Below are positions 35,978 to 47,439 of a stretch of DNA of 64,000 nt, one piece after another. Under the pieces are notes generated by a model. That model did not search any database and was not told the origin of the DNA. It saw only the letters and a program-made list of their open reading frames with translations. Origin of the DNA: Caprella mutica (Eukaryota; Arthropoda; Malacostraca; Amphipoda; Caprellidae). Numbering within the stretch: the stretch's first letter is position 1; each line of letters begins with the position of its first letter. A program made the position numbers and the translations under genes. Where the stretch lies: NCBI GenBank assembly GCA_947561585.1, contig CANNZV010001112.1, positions 226,874 through 290,873 of the forward strand. Direction: 5' to 3'.

Positions 35978-36240
35978 GCTGCCAATGGAGCAATGTAGTG
36001 CTGCCAATGGGAGCAATGTAGTGCTGCCAATGGGAGCAATGTAGTGCTGCCAATGAGAGCAATGTAGTGCTGCCAATGAGAGCAATGTAGTGCTGCCAAT
36101 GAGAGCAATGTAGTGCTGCCAATGAGAGCAATGTAGTGCTGCCAATGAGAGCAATGTAGTGCTGCCAATGAGAGCACAGTGCTGCTTCCATTGTGAGCAC
36201 AGTGCTGCTTCCATTGTGAGCACTGTATTGCTGCCAATTG
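35978..36240. repeat. Minisatellite, 23-bp unit, about 8 copies plus related variants
   Basis: Unit gccaatgagagcaatgtagt plus gct, followed by two copies of a related 23-mer (agcacagtgctgcttccatt plus gtg). Confidence 0.9.
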
Positions 36241-36324
36241 CAGCAATGGCAACAAATAGTAGCACTGGTTGACAATGGAAGCACATTTGTGATGCCAATG
36301 GGAGCACATGCACAGTACTGCTTC

Positions 36325-36407
36325 AAACATCACTAGCCTGTAGCTCCAAGCATCACTAGCATGTAGCTCCAAGCATCACTATAGCCTGTAGCTCCAAGCA
36401 TCACCAG
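36325..36407. repeat. Short tandem repeat, about 23-bp unit, 3-4 copies
   Basis: Unit agcctgtagctccaagcatc plus act. Confidence 0.8.
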
Positions 36408-36544
36408 CTCTATGAAAGCATGCAAGCAATTCAAGTAGCAGTTTGGTTCTCTTCCGCTCGTCTCTTATTTCAAGCCATCAATTCACTTCTCTGACGCATC
36501 TGTAAAGTCTTTCATTCAATCTGAGGGTTTGTTGTTAGACCATT

Positions 36545-36805
36545 TCCAAAGGGGTACATCATGCATCCCTGTCCAAAGGGATACATCATGCCACATGTAT
36601 CCCTTTTAAAAGTGATACATCACGCCACATGTATCCCTTTTAAATGGGATACATCACGCCACATGCATCCTTTTTAAAGGTATACATAATGTCTCAGGCA
36701 TCCCTATCCAAAGGGATACATCATGTCTCAGGCATCCCTATCCAAAGGGATACATCATGTCTCAGGCATCCCTATCCAAAGGGATACATCATGTCTCAGG
36801 CATTT
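36545..36805. repeat. Minisatellite, about 34-bp unit, 7-8 copies
   Basis: Units contain aaagggatacatcatg followed by tctcaggcatccctatcc. Early units have ccacatgtatcccttttaaa instead, so the array changes type near 36680. Confidence 0.85.
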
Positions 36806-36927
36806 TCATTCTACCAACTTAAATAAAATTTGTTTGTAACTCTAGTTTACTTTGATTTTTTATTTCTGTAGTTATATTAGCTTAGTAAAATGTATAAATT
36901 TAGCCATTGGTATATACATTAAATAAT

Positions 36928-37040
36928 GTTCATGGATCCACTTTCCTTTCTGACTGCTTCTTAAGAGTTCCTTGTATCTGATTTCTATTTGTGTCAACGA
37001 TATGGCCTTTTATTTCAAACAAGATTCTACTAAGCGATTT
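36928..37040 (+). repeat. R1 interspersed repeat, partial copy
   Basis: Shares catggatccactttcctttc, tgactgcttctt and acgatatggccttt with R1. Confidence 0.6.
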
Positions 37041-38508
37041 AATTATATATATGTTTATTTATTCTCCTAGATATCCTCTGTTCCAGTGCTAGTCTAGTAA
37101 GCATGCTATTTTATGTGTTCAGTTCACAGAGTGTTTTGTTTGCGTAATGTTTTGGCCGGTGGTTTTTCACATTAGCTGCTGTGCCCATTACCTTAGGGCC
37201 CATTATACTGTGACTCCTGCTTCCTGTCTTGAACCCATAGCTTGGAAATGCACAAGAGACAGCAAATGTAGTGCTGTGGTGTCAGTGCTTTAGCTTCATT
37301 GCAGCTACAGCATCACTCCTCTAGTAGTGTTATGAGTAAGGAAGTAGCCTCTATAGTGACAAAGAGTTGAAAATTTTAAATTACTGGAAGTAATGACCAT
37401 TTTATGCAGACTAAAGAAAATTTGTTCACTATAGAGGCTAATACTTCACTATAAGGACACACTACATTCACTATCCATGATTCATTGTAGAGTTTTACTA
37501 TAGTAAGATTTTATATAGTAAAACATAGCTGTTCTCGAAAAGTGGGCGTATATCTTGAATCAATCTGCCTTTCAGGTATTTCTAATCGATTAATTGTACC
37601 ATATTAATACATGGCCACTTTCCGAGGACTGTGAGTGTTAGAGTGCTGCTTCTTCCTATGAAATACTTGCAACTCTACAGTAAATATCATTCATTTACGA
37701 CAATATATCCTAGTAATTTGGTACGTTAATTTATCATAAAATGTAAAATGTTCTTCCTTTTTATCGAGGATAATGTTCGAAATTGTTATTTTACGATGAT
37801 AGACGATCCTTCAGCGTACCCGTCTCTAATGGATAATATCTCTATTGTATCTTTTTAGTTTGCTACATATTTAGTCATAGATGTAGGTATAATATTCTAA
37901 CGTCACTATTATAAAATACTAGTGTACTATCCCGCTAGAAATAACGGTTTACACTGATATTCATATTAGTCTAACCTAACAATCCACAGCCGTGTCTTCA
38001 GATATAGTTAATAAATGATTAATTACTATTTTGTTATACCCTGCAGTGATCAAATTTATTTTGGAAGTGATTAATTTTTTGAGAAATTTAGAATATAGAA
38101 ACGCATAAAACTTTGAATATGATATCGATATATTCCCGTGCGTACAATAGCTACATTCTTCACTTTTTCTTGTCAAATTACTGAAAGTAGGACAGGAAAT
38201 ATATATTCACATCGGTCTTTATTATTATATAGAGATTGCAAATAATCCCTCAAAACTTCACTTTTTTATTTCCTAATAAAGTAGTAATAATTAATGTTAT
38301 TGTACAGAGCTTTTCTTCCCATCTAATCCTTTCCACTATCCTTTTTTAGTCTCTCTTTTTTACCTCTGAGTCAGAAAGCGAATTTCGAAACATTGGAGTT
38401 GTCTTAAAGCCCCAGGCATCTGCTTCAAAAGCTATTCGATAGAGAATTATACTACACAAAGTGTGTGCTTGGAATATAGCACTATAACATATATTGTATA
38501 TAAATATA

Positions 38509-38545
38509 CAGGGTGACCAACAAAAAAGTGTTCCCAACTTTGAAT
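38509..38545 (+). mobile_element. Possible Tc1/mariner-type terminus
   Basis: A tacagggtgaccaacaaaaa stretch followed by gtgttcccaac resembles mariner-superfamily terminal repeats (CAGGGTG followed by an A-rich run). Only one end is seen and no transposase frame is nearby. Confidence 0.3.
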
Positions 38546-39236
38546 CTATACAAATATTGTATTTATAAATAGATAGAAAATAGTTCAATTAAATAAAAAT
38601 AAGATGCATTTATTTATTTACTAGCTAATGTATCTATACATCATTGTATTCGTATCATGTAGTTATTTTGTATATAAATATATAATATAACAAACTGTAA
38701 TTATGGATTTTTCGCTAATGTGTCAATATATCATGTAATTAGTATATAAATAAATAATATATTAACCTGTATTTGTAACTTATAGCTAATGTGTATGCTT
38801 GGCATAGGGCAAAGTACCAATTACCGCTTAATGTTGCCGAATGACTATGATTATAAAGGAGAATAGAGTAATAGCATGTAAGTGTCTTCATTGAAACAAT
38901 AAATACATACATATTGATTATCATCCTCCTCTATTCTGCTAATAATGATCATTTGATGTCATTACAGACTATATCCACTTGGTAATTGATGCTTTGCCCT
39001 GTGGTTAGTAGCCGAGAGGTTGCCATTGGTTGAATATTTTCAAGGTTGAATGTATTGATATTGTTTTACCAATTAATTTTGTAGCTAGGTACTTGTGAAA
39101 AAGTTATCGATAGCATTATTATTTTCCATTGTCATGCATGAATTTAATGTTTTTAATATTTTTAAACATTTACTTCTATAAATATACCTGCATACTATAA
39201 TGTAGTATATACAAAGTTATTAGTAATAATTAACTA

Positions 39237-39402
39237 TGTACTGTCAGTGGAAAGAGTCGATGCATGATGCTAATTTCACAGTTTTTAATTTCCTATTTTC
39301 AAATCTAACAAATATGTCGTGTACCCAGACCTATTTTTTTGAATATCAACAAGCATTACAATTAGTAAAGTTTCTTTTTTTAAATGTGAAATAAGTAAAG
39401 TG
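39237..39402 (+). repeat. R2 interspersed repeat, copy 2
   Basis: gtactgtcagtggaaagagt, caaatctaacaaatatgtcg, tgtacccagacc, caacaagcattacaattagt. Confidence 0.7.
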
Positions 39403-40012
39403 TGCAATAATCCTTTCCTGCAGTGTACACTACTATATGAGTAGCATCATTAACTTTTTGGTCTGCCTAGTCTAGTGAGATATTCTCACAATTCTGTTCT
39501 TTCTTTTTATTATAATGGCAACCTCCTCCATCAGTAGCCAGTTGGGATGACTTCTCAGATGGCTGGTCATCCGATGTGTTTTTTGTGGCAATTTAACGTT
39601 TAGGAGTAAAGTTTGGTGCGGTCTCTTTTCACGGTTCAATAACAATTGTTCTTTCAACAAAAACAGTCGGTGGCCAAAGTCGCCGAAATTGGACTGTGTT
39701 GGAAGTTGTGTGCGGCGGCGTTCTTCCCGTTCCGAACATTGTTGTTCTTGCTATCTGCCTGTGTCAGTTTGACGAACTTTTTTTCAGCAAGAGATAGATA
39801 TGTTGGTTTGAAGAAAACTTGTGTTGCTGAAACTAGAAGGAGAAAGTTGTTGTTGTAATACGAGGAAGAAAAGTAAATAAAGTAGAGTCGTGTAGAGACA
39901 TTTTTTACTGGGCGAACTTTATAAATTAATCCGTGGATTTGTTTGTGAAAAGGTATTATACCTCTTTGACATTTATTTGAAAATTTAGATTCAAAGCTGT
40001 TTTTTATTAACT

Positions 40013-40188
40013 AGGGTTATGACAATATGCTTTCAAAATAATAGATCCGGAATATCTTCTAGAAGGAGAGAATTAAAGAGTATTGCATCATTCGAAACTA
40101 GCGGTATATAGCTAGTATTCCATACCATTTAAATTCGTCTATGATATTCTTAATACCTATGATTTAATGAGCGTATTGTCACAACCCT
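40013..40188 (+). mobile_element. F2 MITE, copy C
   Basis: Termini AGGGTTATGACAATATGC and TTGTCACAACCCT, in a TA context on both sides; interior aactagcggtatatagctag. Confidence 0.75.
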
Positions 40189-40269
40189 ATTCAAGACAAA
40201 CTAAAAAGAGCTTTGAAATTTCTATTTTCAAGATATAAATTAGCTTAGTCCACTATGATTTCCAGTGGG

Positions 40270-40578
40270 TCACAGTACTTTAAATATACTCTTAAGTTTT
40301 TTCCTCATTAAATCTCCATGTGTGACATTATCTTTAGAATGCTGTTGCCCCATTATCAGTGTCTCGAGCACCATTGCACACATCACGACAGCATACCAAG
40401 ACTTTCCCATCCAAAATTTACACCAGCCTCCTAATTGACTTCTAATAGGTTTAAAATATGTACAAATTCCATCCCAGTACTTTTCCCCACTAAATGCATA
40501 AGGGTTGAAGTCTCGCATTGGTTTCATTGAGTTTAGGACTTGGGTCCCTGGGTCGCTGTGGGATAATACCCGGGTCAC
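40270..40578 (-). other. Unassigned open frame, 102 codons
   Basis: A - strand frame with a tryptophan-rich middle (GGWCKFWMGKSWYAVV). No family recognised. Downstream in + coordinates, 40560-40640 is unusually GC-rich (gggctctaacc, cccgccggtttaacggcccc), suggesting an inserted or relic sequence. Confidence 0.15.
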
Positions 40579-40779
40579 GAAGCGCTACTCTCGGGCTCTA
40601 ACCTTGCTGTAAACCCGCCGGTTTAACGGCCCCTTGTCAATTTATTAATAAGCTGAGACATAGGGTTATGGCGACTACACCTATCTTTATGCTCATTAGC
40701 TAATGAACGATGTGAATAGTTTGTGTGTGGCTCTGTGTGATCGTGACCAGGAGAGAATTGATGCTGCATCTAGAGTCCT

Positions 40780-40884
40780 AGGTACCTTTCTATAGGCACT
40801 TGAGTGGTGCAGCTAGGTACCTTTCTATAGGCACTTGAGTGGTGCAGCTAGGTACCTTTCTATAGGCACTTGAGTGGTGCAGCT
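40780..40884. repeat. Minisatellite, 35-bp unit, 3 copies
   Basis: Unit aggtacctttctataggcac followed by ttgagtggtgcagct. It abuts the following 30-bp array without a gap. Confidence 0.9.
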
Positions 40885-41722
40885 AGGTACCTTTCTAGAG
40901 AGTCACTTGCAGCTAGGTACCTTTCTAGAGAGTCACTTGCATCTAGGTACTTTTCTAGAGAGTCGCTTGCATCTAGGTAACTTTCTAGAGAGTCGCTTGC
41001 ATCTAGGTACCTTTCTAGATAGTCGCTTGCATCTAGGTACCTTTCTAGAGAGTCGCTTGCATCTAGGTACTTTTCTAGAGAGTCGCTTGCATCTAGGTAC
41101 TTTTCTAGAGAGTCGCTTGCATCTAGGTACCTTTCTAGAGAGTCACTTGCATCTAGGTAACTTTCTAGAGAGTCACTTGCATCTAGGTACCTTTCTAGAG
41201 AGTCACTTGCATCTAGGTACCTTTCTAGAGAGTCACTTGCATCTAGGTACCTTTCTAGAGAGTCACTTGCATCTAGGTACCTTTCTAGAGAGTCACTTGC
41301 ATCTAGGTACCTATCTAGAGAGTCACTTGCATCTAGGTACCTTTCTAGAGAGTCACTTGCATCTAGGTACCTATCTAGAGAGTCACTTGCATCTAGGTAC
41401 CTTTCTAGAGAGTCACTTGCATCTAGGTACCTTTCTAGAGAGTCACTTGCATCTAGGTACCTTTCTAGAGAGTCACTTGCATCTAGGTACCTTTCTAGAG
41501 AGTCACTTGCATCTAGGTACCTATCTAGAGAGTCACTTGCATCTAGGTACCTATCTAGAGAGTCGCTTGCATCTAGGTACCTTTCTAGAGAGTCACTTGC
41601 ATCTAGGTACTTTTCTAGAGAGTCGCTTGCATCTAGGTACCTTTCTAGAGAGTCACTTGCATCTAGGTACCTTTCTAGAGAGTCACTTGCATCTAGGTAC
41701 CTTTCTAGAGAGTCTCAATTGC
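40885..41722. repeat. Minisatellite, 30-bp unit, about 28 copies
   Basis: Unit aggtacctttctagagagtc followed by acttgcatct. The first two units still carry agct like the 35-bp array. Variants: cgcttgc/cacttgc, ctatct/ctttct, tactttt/taccttt. Confidence 0.95.
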
Positions 41723-42389
41723 ATCTAGGTCGCTTGCAATGATAAATGCCTAATAAATAAATATAATTTTCTATATTTTTTTCAATATTTTTAATAGATC
41801 GAAATCTCTTGTATGTACGCTGCATAATTCTTAGTTCTATTGTGAATGAATAATATTGTCATTAATTTAATTATGAAATGGCCATTATTATTTTTTCGTA
41901 AAAAATATTAGTTTCACTTAATTTTTTTATATAATGATGTAACTGATTTAGCTTAATCTGTTGAATGTGCTTATAACGTTACAAAGTACCTAACTAGTGA
42001 CAATAACAAGTGTTCAGTGCGTGTCACAACATATCAGTTAGTGTCACTAGTTACATCTAATCGTGTGTCACGTACAGACGTTACTGTCACACGCCTATAG
42101 CGCTAAAAAGACGCCATGAGATACACTGTGTTTCTATGCCTCACTATAATAAGAAAATATTAATGTTATGAACATTCTCATTATCTTAAAAAAGGAAAAT
42201 AACTTTCATGTTTCCTTGGTAAATAAGGAAATATAAAAAAATTGAAATTGTTTTTTTTTTTCATATTGGGATTTAAAAAAATGGAGATAAATTAGTCTCT
42301 TCAAAGATGTCTATTTTTTATAAAGCTCACTCGATTATTTATTGTTTCTATGTTGAAAATCGAAACTTATTTTAATTATATACTTTTTT

Positions 42390-42432
42390 ATTCGATGAAA
42401 GATGTGTAACTGTGCGATAATTCGCAGCAAAG
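42390..42432. mobile_element. Possible F1 right-arm remnant
   Basis: A lone aaagatgtgtaactgtgcga/taattcg segment resembles the F1 right arm. Too short to be certain. Confidence 0.3.
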
Positions 42433-43030
42433 TGTACAGCTACTGCCGATGTCATGCCACGTGTGAGTGTGTCTGTTTGTGCCAATTAGACACTAATGAC
42501 ACCTGTCACCTGTCTGAGAGAGTGGCATGACTGTCTACTGGTGTCAATATAACACATAGTCAGGCACTGGGGGGTCCATGGGGAAACAGGGGAAAACTGG
42601 GCAAGTTATGATGGGAGGAAATCTGTCAAATTATGACGGGGGAAAAGTGGTAAATCGTGATAAAAATTGGACTTACAAACCAATACAATAATATTCCTAT
42701 AATTGATTTCTAGTATTGTTTTTATTGTTCATTTTCTGTTTTTATCTAGCAAGCAGTATATATTAGTAGTGTGCTGTTAATCTCTCAACATGTTGGCTTA
42801 ATGAGTAGACAGAGTGTAAGATAAAGGCTATGAGTACAAAGAACCACCTTAATTAACAACTGAGAATTAACCTGAAGCATCTGCTAGGAGTTAAGGACCT
42901 GCTGATTTGGTTAAGCTATTTAAAATGGTGTGTATCTTGCTAAGGAACCATGGAGATGGGTAGTAAGGATTTCAAATTTCTAACTATTCAAATGGGGTTT
43001 TAGAGACTGAATACTGTAACTTGTGTTGTG

Positions 43031-43268
43031 GTATCTGTAGTCACTGTAGGTTTCGCTCTTGTTTGCAATGTAGGATTCACTGTAGGGTGCACTGTAGAAT
43101 TCAATGTTGAAATCACTGCAGTCACTGTAGGTTTCTCTTTAGTCACTGTAGGCTGCACTGTAAGATTCAATGATGAATTCACTGTAGTCACAGTAGGTAT
43201 TGCTTTAGTCACTGTAGGATTCATCGTTGAATTCACTGTAGGTCTTGCTGTAGTGACTGTATGTAGGT
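43031..43268. repeat. Degenerate tandem repeat of a ttcactgtagg motif
   Basis: Irregularly spaced cactgtaggattcac / cactgtaggtttc segments, about 15 bp each. Open in one frame on each strand as a by-product. Confidence 0.7.
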
Positions 43269-43442
43269 CTTGCTGTGCCCTGTTAACAGTGAATCTGCTG
43301 CTGATCATTCAAATGCACGTCTCCCGATTAACTAGACTATGAATAAATATGCTAGTGTTAATGATGTCTAGATGAGATGTAGATGTAGCCTGGTGATCTA
43401 TGCGCTCTCGTTCATCTTGCCTTGCGTCTAGTTGTGTGGTCC

Positions 43443-43476
43443 CTAGTGCCAGACTAGCATAGCTCTCTGGCACTAG
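43443..43476. other. Perfect 11-bp inverted repeat
   Basis: ctagtgccaga (43443-43453) and tctggcactag (43466-43476) with a 12-base loop. No U-run follows, and its role is unknown. Confidence 0.5.
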
Positions 43477-43760
43477 ACAGCTTACACCCCAAACTGCCCA
43501 GCTATTCTTATGTCGAGAGACATTTTACAAATGAAATCATACGGTAATGTTGCTAGAGCTATTTACGTGCTTTACAACATCTATTAAATTAAGAATGGCT
43601 TTATGTGTTGTATGGTTAGTTATGATCACCTTTATTTTGTTTAGATGGTCGTAAATAACGCTTGTTTTTATAAATTATATTCAATAAGCTGAATCATAAA
43701 GATTGTACGATGTTACGGGTAGTTTTTTAATTTATCACCTTGATATTTATATATAAAATA

Positions 43761-43973
43761 CGGTAAGCCACAAATTATCTGTTGGTTTCATATTTTAATT
43801 TTGTATCCATGATACCTACACGAAACATGTTTACCAATATAAATTAAACTAGGCTGCAGCATATTTTGGTATCATGGATACCAATATCAAATAAAATAAA
43901 ATGATTATTGTATCGTTTTATTTTTGTGATATGTCCGAAAATGTGAAACCGACCGAAAATTCGTAAGTTATCC
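43761..43973. mobile_element. F1 MITE with rearranged core
   Basis: Left cggtaagccacaaattatct; two core-like segments separated by a taggctgcagca insertion; right gaccgaaaattcgtaagtta. Confidence 0.65.
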
Positions 43974-45239
43974 TACACATTTTTAGTTATGGTAAGTGAA
44001 GTCCCGTGAGTTGGTTCGAGTCCCAGGCAGCCCGGGGTTGAGGGCGTTTTTCCTATTATTATTTATGAATTCTGTGGCAGTGACACTCGCTGTCATTTTC
44101 ATGTGCTATTTGTACCCGAATTGAATAACATCCAATCTGTTGTTTGGCCCCACATTATTCCTTTGTTAAGCTGTCAATTAGATGGGAATACAATTGTGTA
44201 TGTGACTTATGTGAGTGAGAGAGAGAGGGAGTGTCTAACCATCTACCATGTTATTCCTTAGAGAACTTTGAAGGATGTGAGATAGCAATGCTTTAACCTT
44301 TTCATTTGTGAATTAATCTATTTAAAGAGAATGAGTCACCCCCACTAGATTTGAGAAATCTGAGACTGAAATTTCAGATTTTTTTTATCGTTAATTTTTT
44401 CCTCTATTTCTCCTGTTCCCTTATCATTTCATATTGGCATTGCTCTTTACTTAGTGTGATTGCTACTGAAGAAATTGGTAGTTGTTCGAATGTGATTAGT
44501 ACTGTGTTAGGTTATTAAAATAGATTTCTTAATCGTATGTCTATCATCTGATTCGTTTTATATTTTATATCAATTCAAATGCATAATTTGAAAAGACAAT
44601 GCAAATAGATGTATAGTATTCTAATTTTAATATATGTTCCGCTTTTTTGTTTGTACAGCTATTAATAAAATCAATTGTCTTTACTGATAGTGAGTAAGAG
44701 CTTGAATATTCACAGTAGGTCTCTGTGTGGTCTACATTTCCGTGGTTAAATGTTGTTCAACCATATCACCATGCCCCAGGACTTCCTGTAACCCGATCTC
44801 AACCCTAGTTAGTCTTACCCTCTTCTCCTCTGAGGGATCAGTGTGAGGTCTGTGTGTCTCAGCCACATCACTAGGCAAATTTCTATACCTAGTATTTGAC
44901 TAGTAATTATATTCTTTTGATATTGTGATTTAATGAGTGTAAGGTTTCAAGTCGATATTCAGATAATCTTCAATAAGAATATCTGTAATAATAGTGGCAT
45001 TCGAAAGAAGTAGCTACTTCGTGACACCATTGAACAGTGATTTCAAAAGAAAGGACTATAATGTGTATATCACAGTTAATGTGATGCAGTGAAAATATTA
45101 AGATGTAATGGGCTAAATATCACAATGCTCTATTAGATGTTACTTCTGCATCTTATTTGTCTACTCTGTTTCATCTTCATTATTTATCTCTCTCTATTCT
45201 ATTTTCCTTTTGTGTAAACTACTATATTGCTTTTTTACC

Positions 45240-45405
45240 TTCCATCTTTCTCCTTTCCTCTTACTCTCTCTCCTCTTACTCTCTCTCCTCTTACCTTCTT
45301 CCCTCTTCCTCCCGTTCCTCTTTCTCTCTCTCCTCATACCTTCTTCCCTCTTCCTCCCGTTCCTCTTTCTCTCTCTCCTCTTACCTTCTTCCCTCATTCC
45401 CGAAG
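45240..45405. repeat. Polypyrimidine minisatellite
   Basis: Blocks of cttaccttcttccctcttcc and cgttcctctttctctctctc repeat two to three times; the + strand is almost all C and T. Confidence 0.8.
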
Positions 45406-45564
45406 GTGTTCCCCGCGTGTCAATTACCTCTCGAGTGTGGCAGTTCCTGACACCTTTGTGACACAGTGCCAAAGGTCATCTTTTAATCACACCGGCTGTT
45501 ACAGACCCTAATCTTACTCATTACATTCAGAATACATTAACTCACTCTCATGAATAGTAAACCT

Positions 45565-45701
45565 ATGTAACTTACCAATTATCGGTCGCTTTCACATCTT
45601 CGGTCATATAAGAAAAAAAACTATAAAATGTTTATATAGTTTTTTTTTTCTTATATCTCTAACCGAAGATTTGAAATCGACCGATAATTCATAAATTACC
45701 C
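45565..45701. mobile_element. F1 MITE, shortest copy
   Basis: The arms atcggtcgctttcacatctt and the inverse meet almost directly at an A/T centre (aaaactataaaatgtttata); core absent. Confidence 0.75.
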
Positions 45702-46527
45702 TTTTAAATGGATAAGAGGAGAAAGATGGAAGAAGAGAAAGCAATAGAAAAAGATCATAAAGAGACGAAAATGTGATATGGAAGAAAGTTCATCCATATC
45801 TCATTCACTCATTTCTCTTTCAGTGTTTTTGCCCCATGATAAGCTCTAAGCTTTATGCAATTCCCCCTACTTCCTATGTCTGTTTATTCTAGTTATGAAT
45901 TCTGCCATGTCTTTCAAATAAAAGTGTGTAGCAATTAGTATCTCCATTTTCTGGTGTGTAAGATTCATGATCCAGATTGAGAACTTTTCTGAGAATAGAA
46001 AACAAGCACAGGTTTTTGTGGTGCTGAGTGTTTTACTCCTTCCCTGCGTAAACTTTAGTGGTGGTTTTAATGGTACAATAAACTGTATCACTTATTTTGA
46101 CACTAAGTTTCCTCATCTTTCGATCGATTTCGGACTAATTTATTGGTAAACATACGATTTGTTTTTTACCTTTTTGTGAACAAATTTGACCTGTGTTGGT
46201 AAATTAGTTAATTTTACGAAAGGTTAGCTCATCACAGGTTGTAGGAGATATTGACGTTTTTATTGCGTTCAAAGTGCTCCACGGAAGGAATCAATCTCCA
46301 GTTAAATTATTTTAAAGCGAAAATTGCGCCATTATTCCATTAGTTGGATGCGGTTGAATCAATTCGCTTCTTCCTGCTCTTTCGTCTTCATTTCATTGAT
46401 ATTCACGGTGGTAATTTGTCATGAGTTAAAATATCTTAAACTGTTTCTAACCCTAGGCAAAACACGCATAGGCTTGGAAGGAAGTGATTGGGGTGGTGAG
46501 AAGACTATGCGAGAACTTAATCTCTTG

Positions 46528-46882
46528 ACTAGGTGTAGTGACTCTTGATTAGGGGTAGTAACTCTTGACTAGGGGTAGTAACTCTTGACTAGGGGTAGTA
46601 ACTCTTGACTAGGGGTAGTAACTCTTGACTAGGGGTAGTAACTCTTGACTAGGGGTAGTAACTCTTGACTAGGGGTAGTAACTCTTGACTAGGGGTAGTA
46701 ACTCTTGACTAGGGGTAGTAACTCTTGACTAGGGGTAGTAACTCTTGACTAGGGGTAGTAACTCTTGACTAGGGGTAGTAACTCTTGACTAGGGTAGTAA
46801 CTCTTGACTAGGGTAGTAACTCTTGACTAGGGTAGTAACTCTTGACTAGGGGTAGTAACTCTTGACTAGGGGTAGTGACTTT
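46528..46882. repeat. Minisatellite, 20-bp unit, about 17 copies
   Basis: Unit aggggtagtaactcttgact. Three adjacent units near 46791-46846 have lost one G (19 bp), which marks a local duplication of a deleted unit. Confidence 0.95.
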
Positions 46883-46965
46883 TCACTAAATTTAGTCTCT
46901 TGACTAGGTTTAGCGAGTCTTTTGACTAGTTTTAATCTCTTTACAATCTCTTTACTAGGTGTAAC

Positions 46966-47178
46966 GAGTCTCTTGACTAGCTCTATCTAGTCTCTTGACT
47001 AGCTCTATCTAGTCTCTTGACTAGCTCTATCTAGTCTCTTGACTAGCTCTATCTAGTCTCTTGACTAGCTCTATCTAGTCTCTTGACTAGCTCTATCTAG
47101 TCTCTTGACTAGCTCTATCTAGTCTCTTGACTAGCTCTATCTAGTTTCTTGACTAGCTCTATAGTCTCTCTTGACTAG
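46966..47178. repeat. Minisatellite, 22-bp unit, about 9 copies
   Basis: Unit tctagtctcttgactagctc plus ta. It shares ctcttgactag with the array just upstream. Confidence 0.95.
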
Positions 47179-47439
47179 CCATACCTGTCCCATGTGTTCC
47201 GTTGACTAAGGGGCTATTGGCTGATAATCACCTCACAGGTGCAATGTTGGGTCCCTTCCTTTGACAAAGAGGGTGGCATTCATTTAAAGAGATTATGTTC
47301 TATCTTAGAATAGGCTGGAAAAAAGTAAAATAGTGATAAATCTCATATATCGCTCAAATATCTATTATTGAAATATGATTGATAGAGATTAATATATTTT
47401 TTATTTGTGACAGATTTATATAAATTTAAATATTCCCAG

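Noticed and set aside
39472..39858. Overlapping small frames on both strands
   Set aside because: No family motif, no splice context; likely chance or an unrecognisable element relic.
40874..41728. A 284-codon + frame repeating LGTFLESHLH
   Set aside because: Product of the 30-bp minisatellite inside the plexin intron.
44013..44023. ggttcgagtcc, a perfect tRNA B-box-like motif
   Set aside because: No cloverleaf, acceptor stem or convincing A box can be built around it; at most a SINE or tRNA relic.
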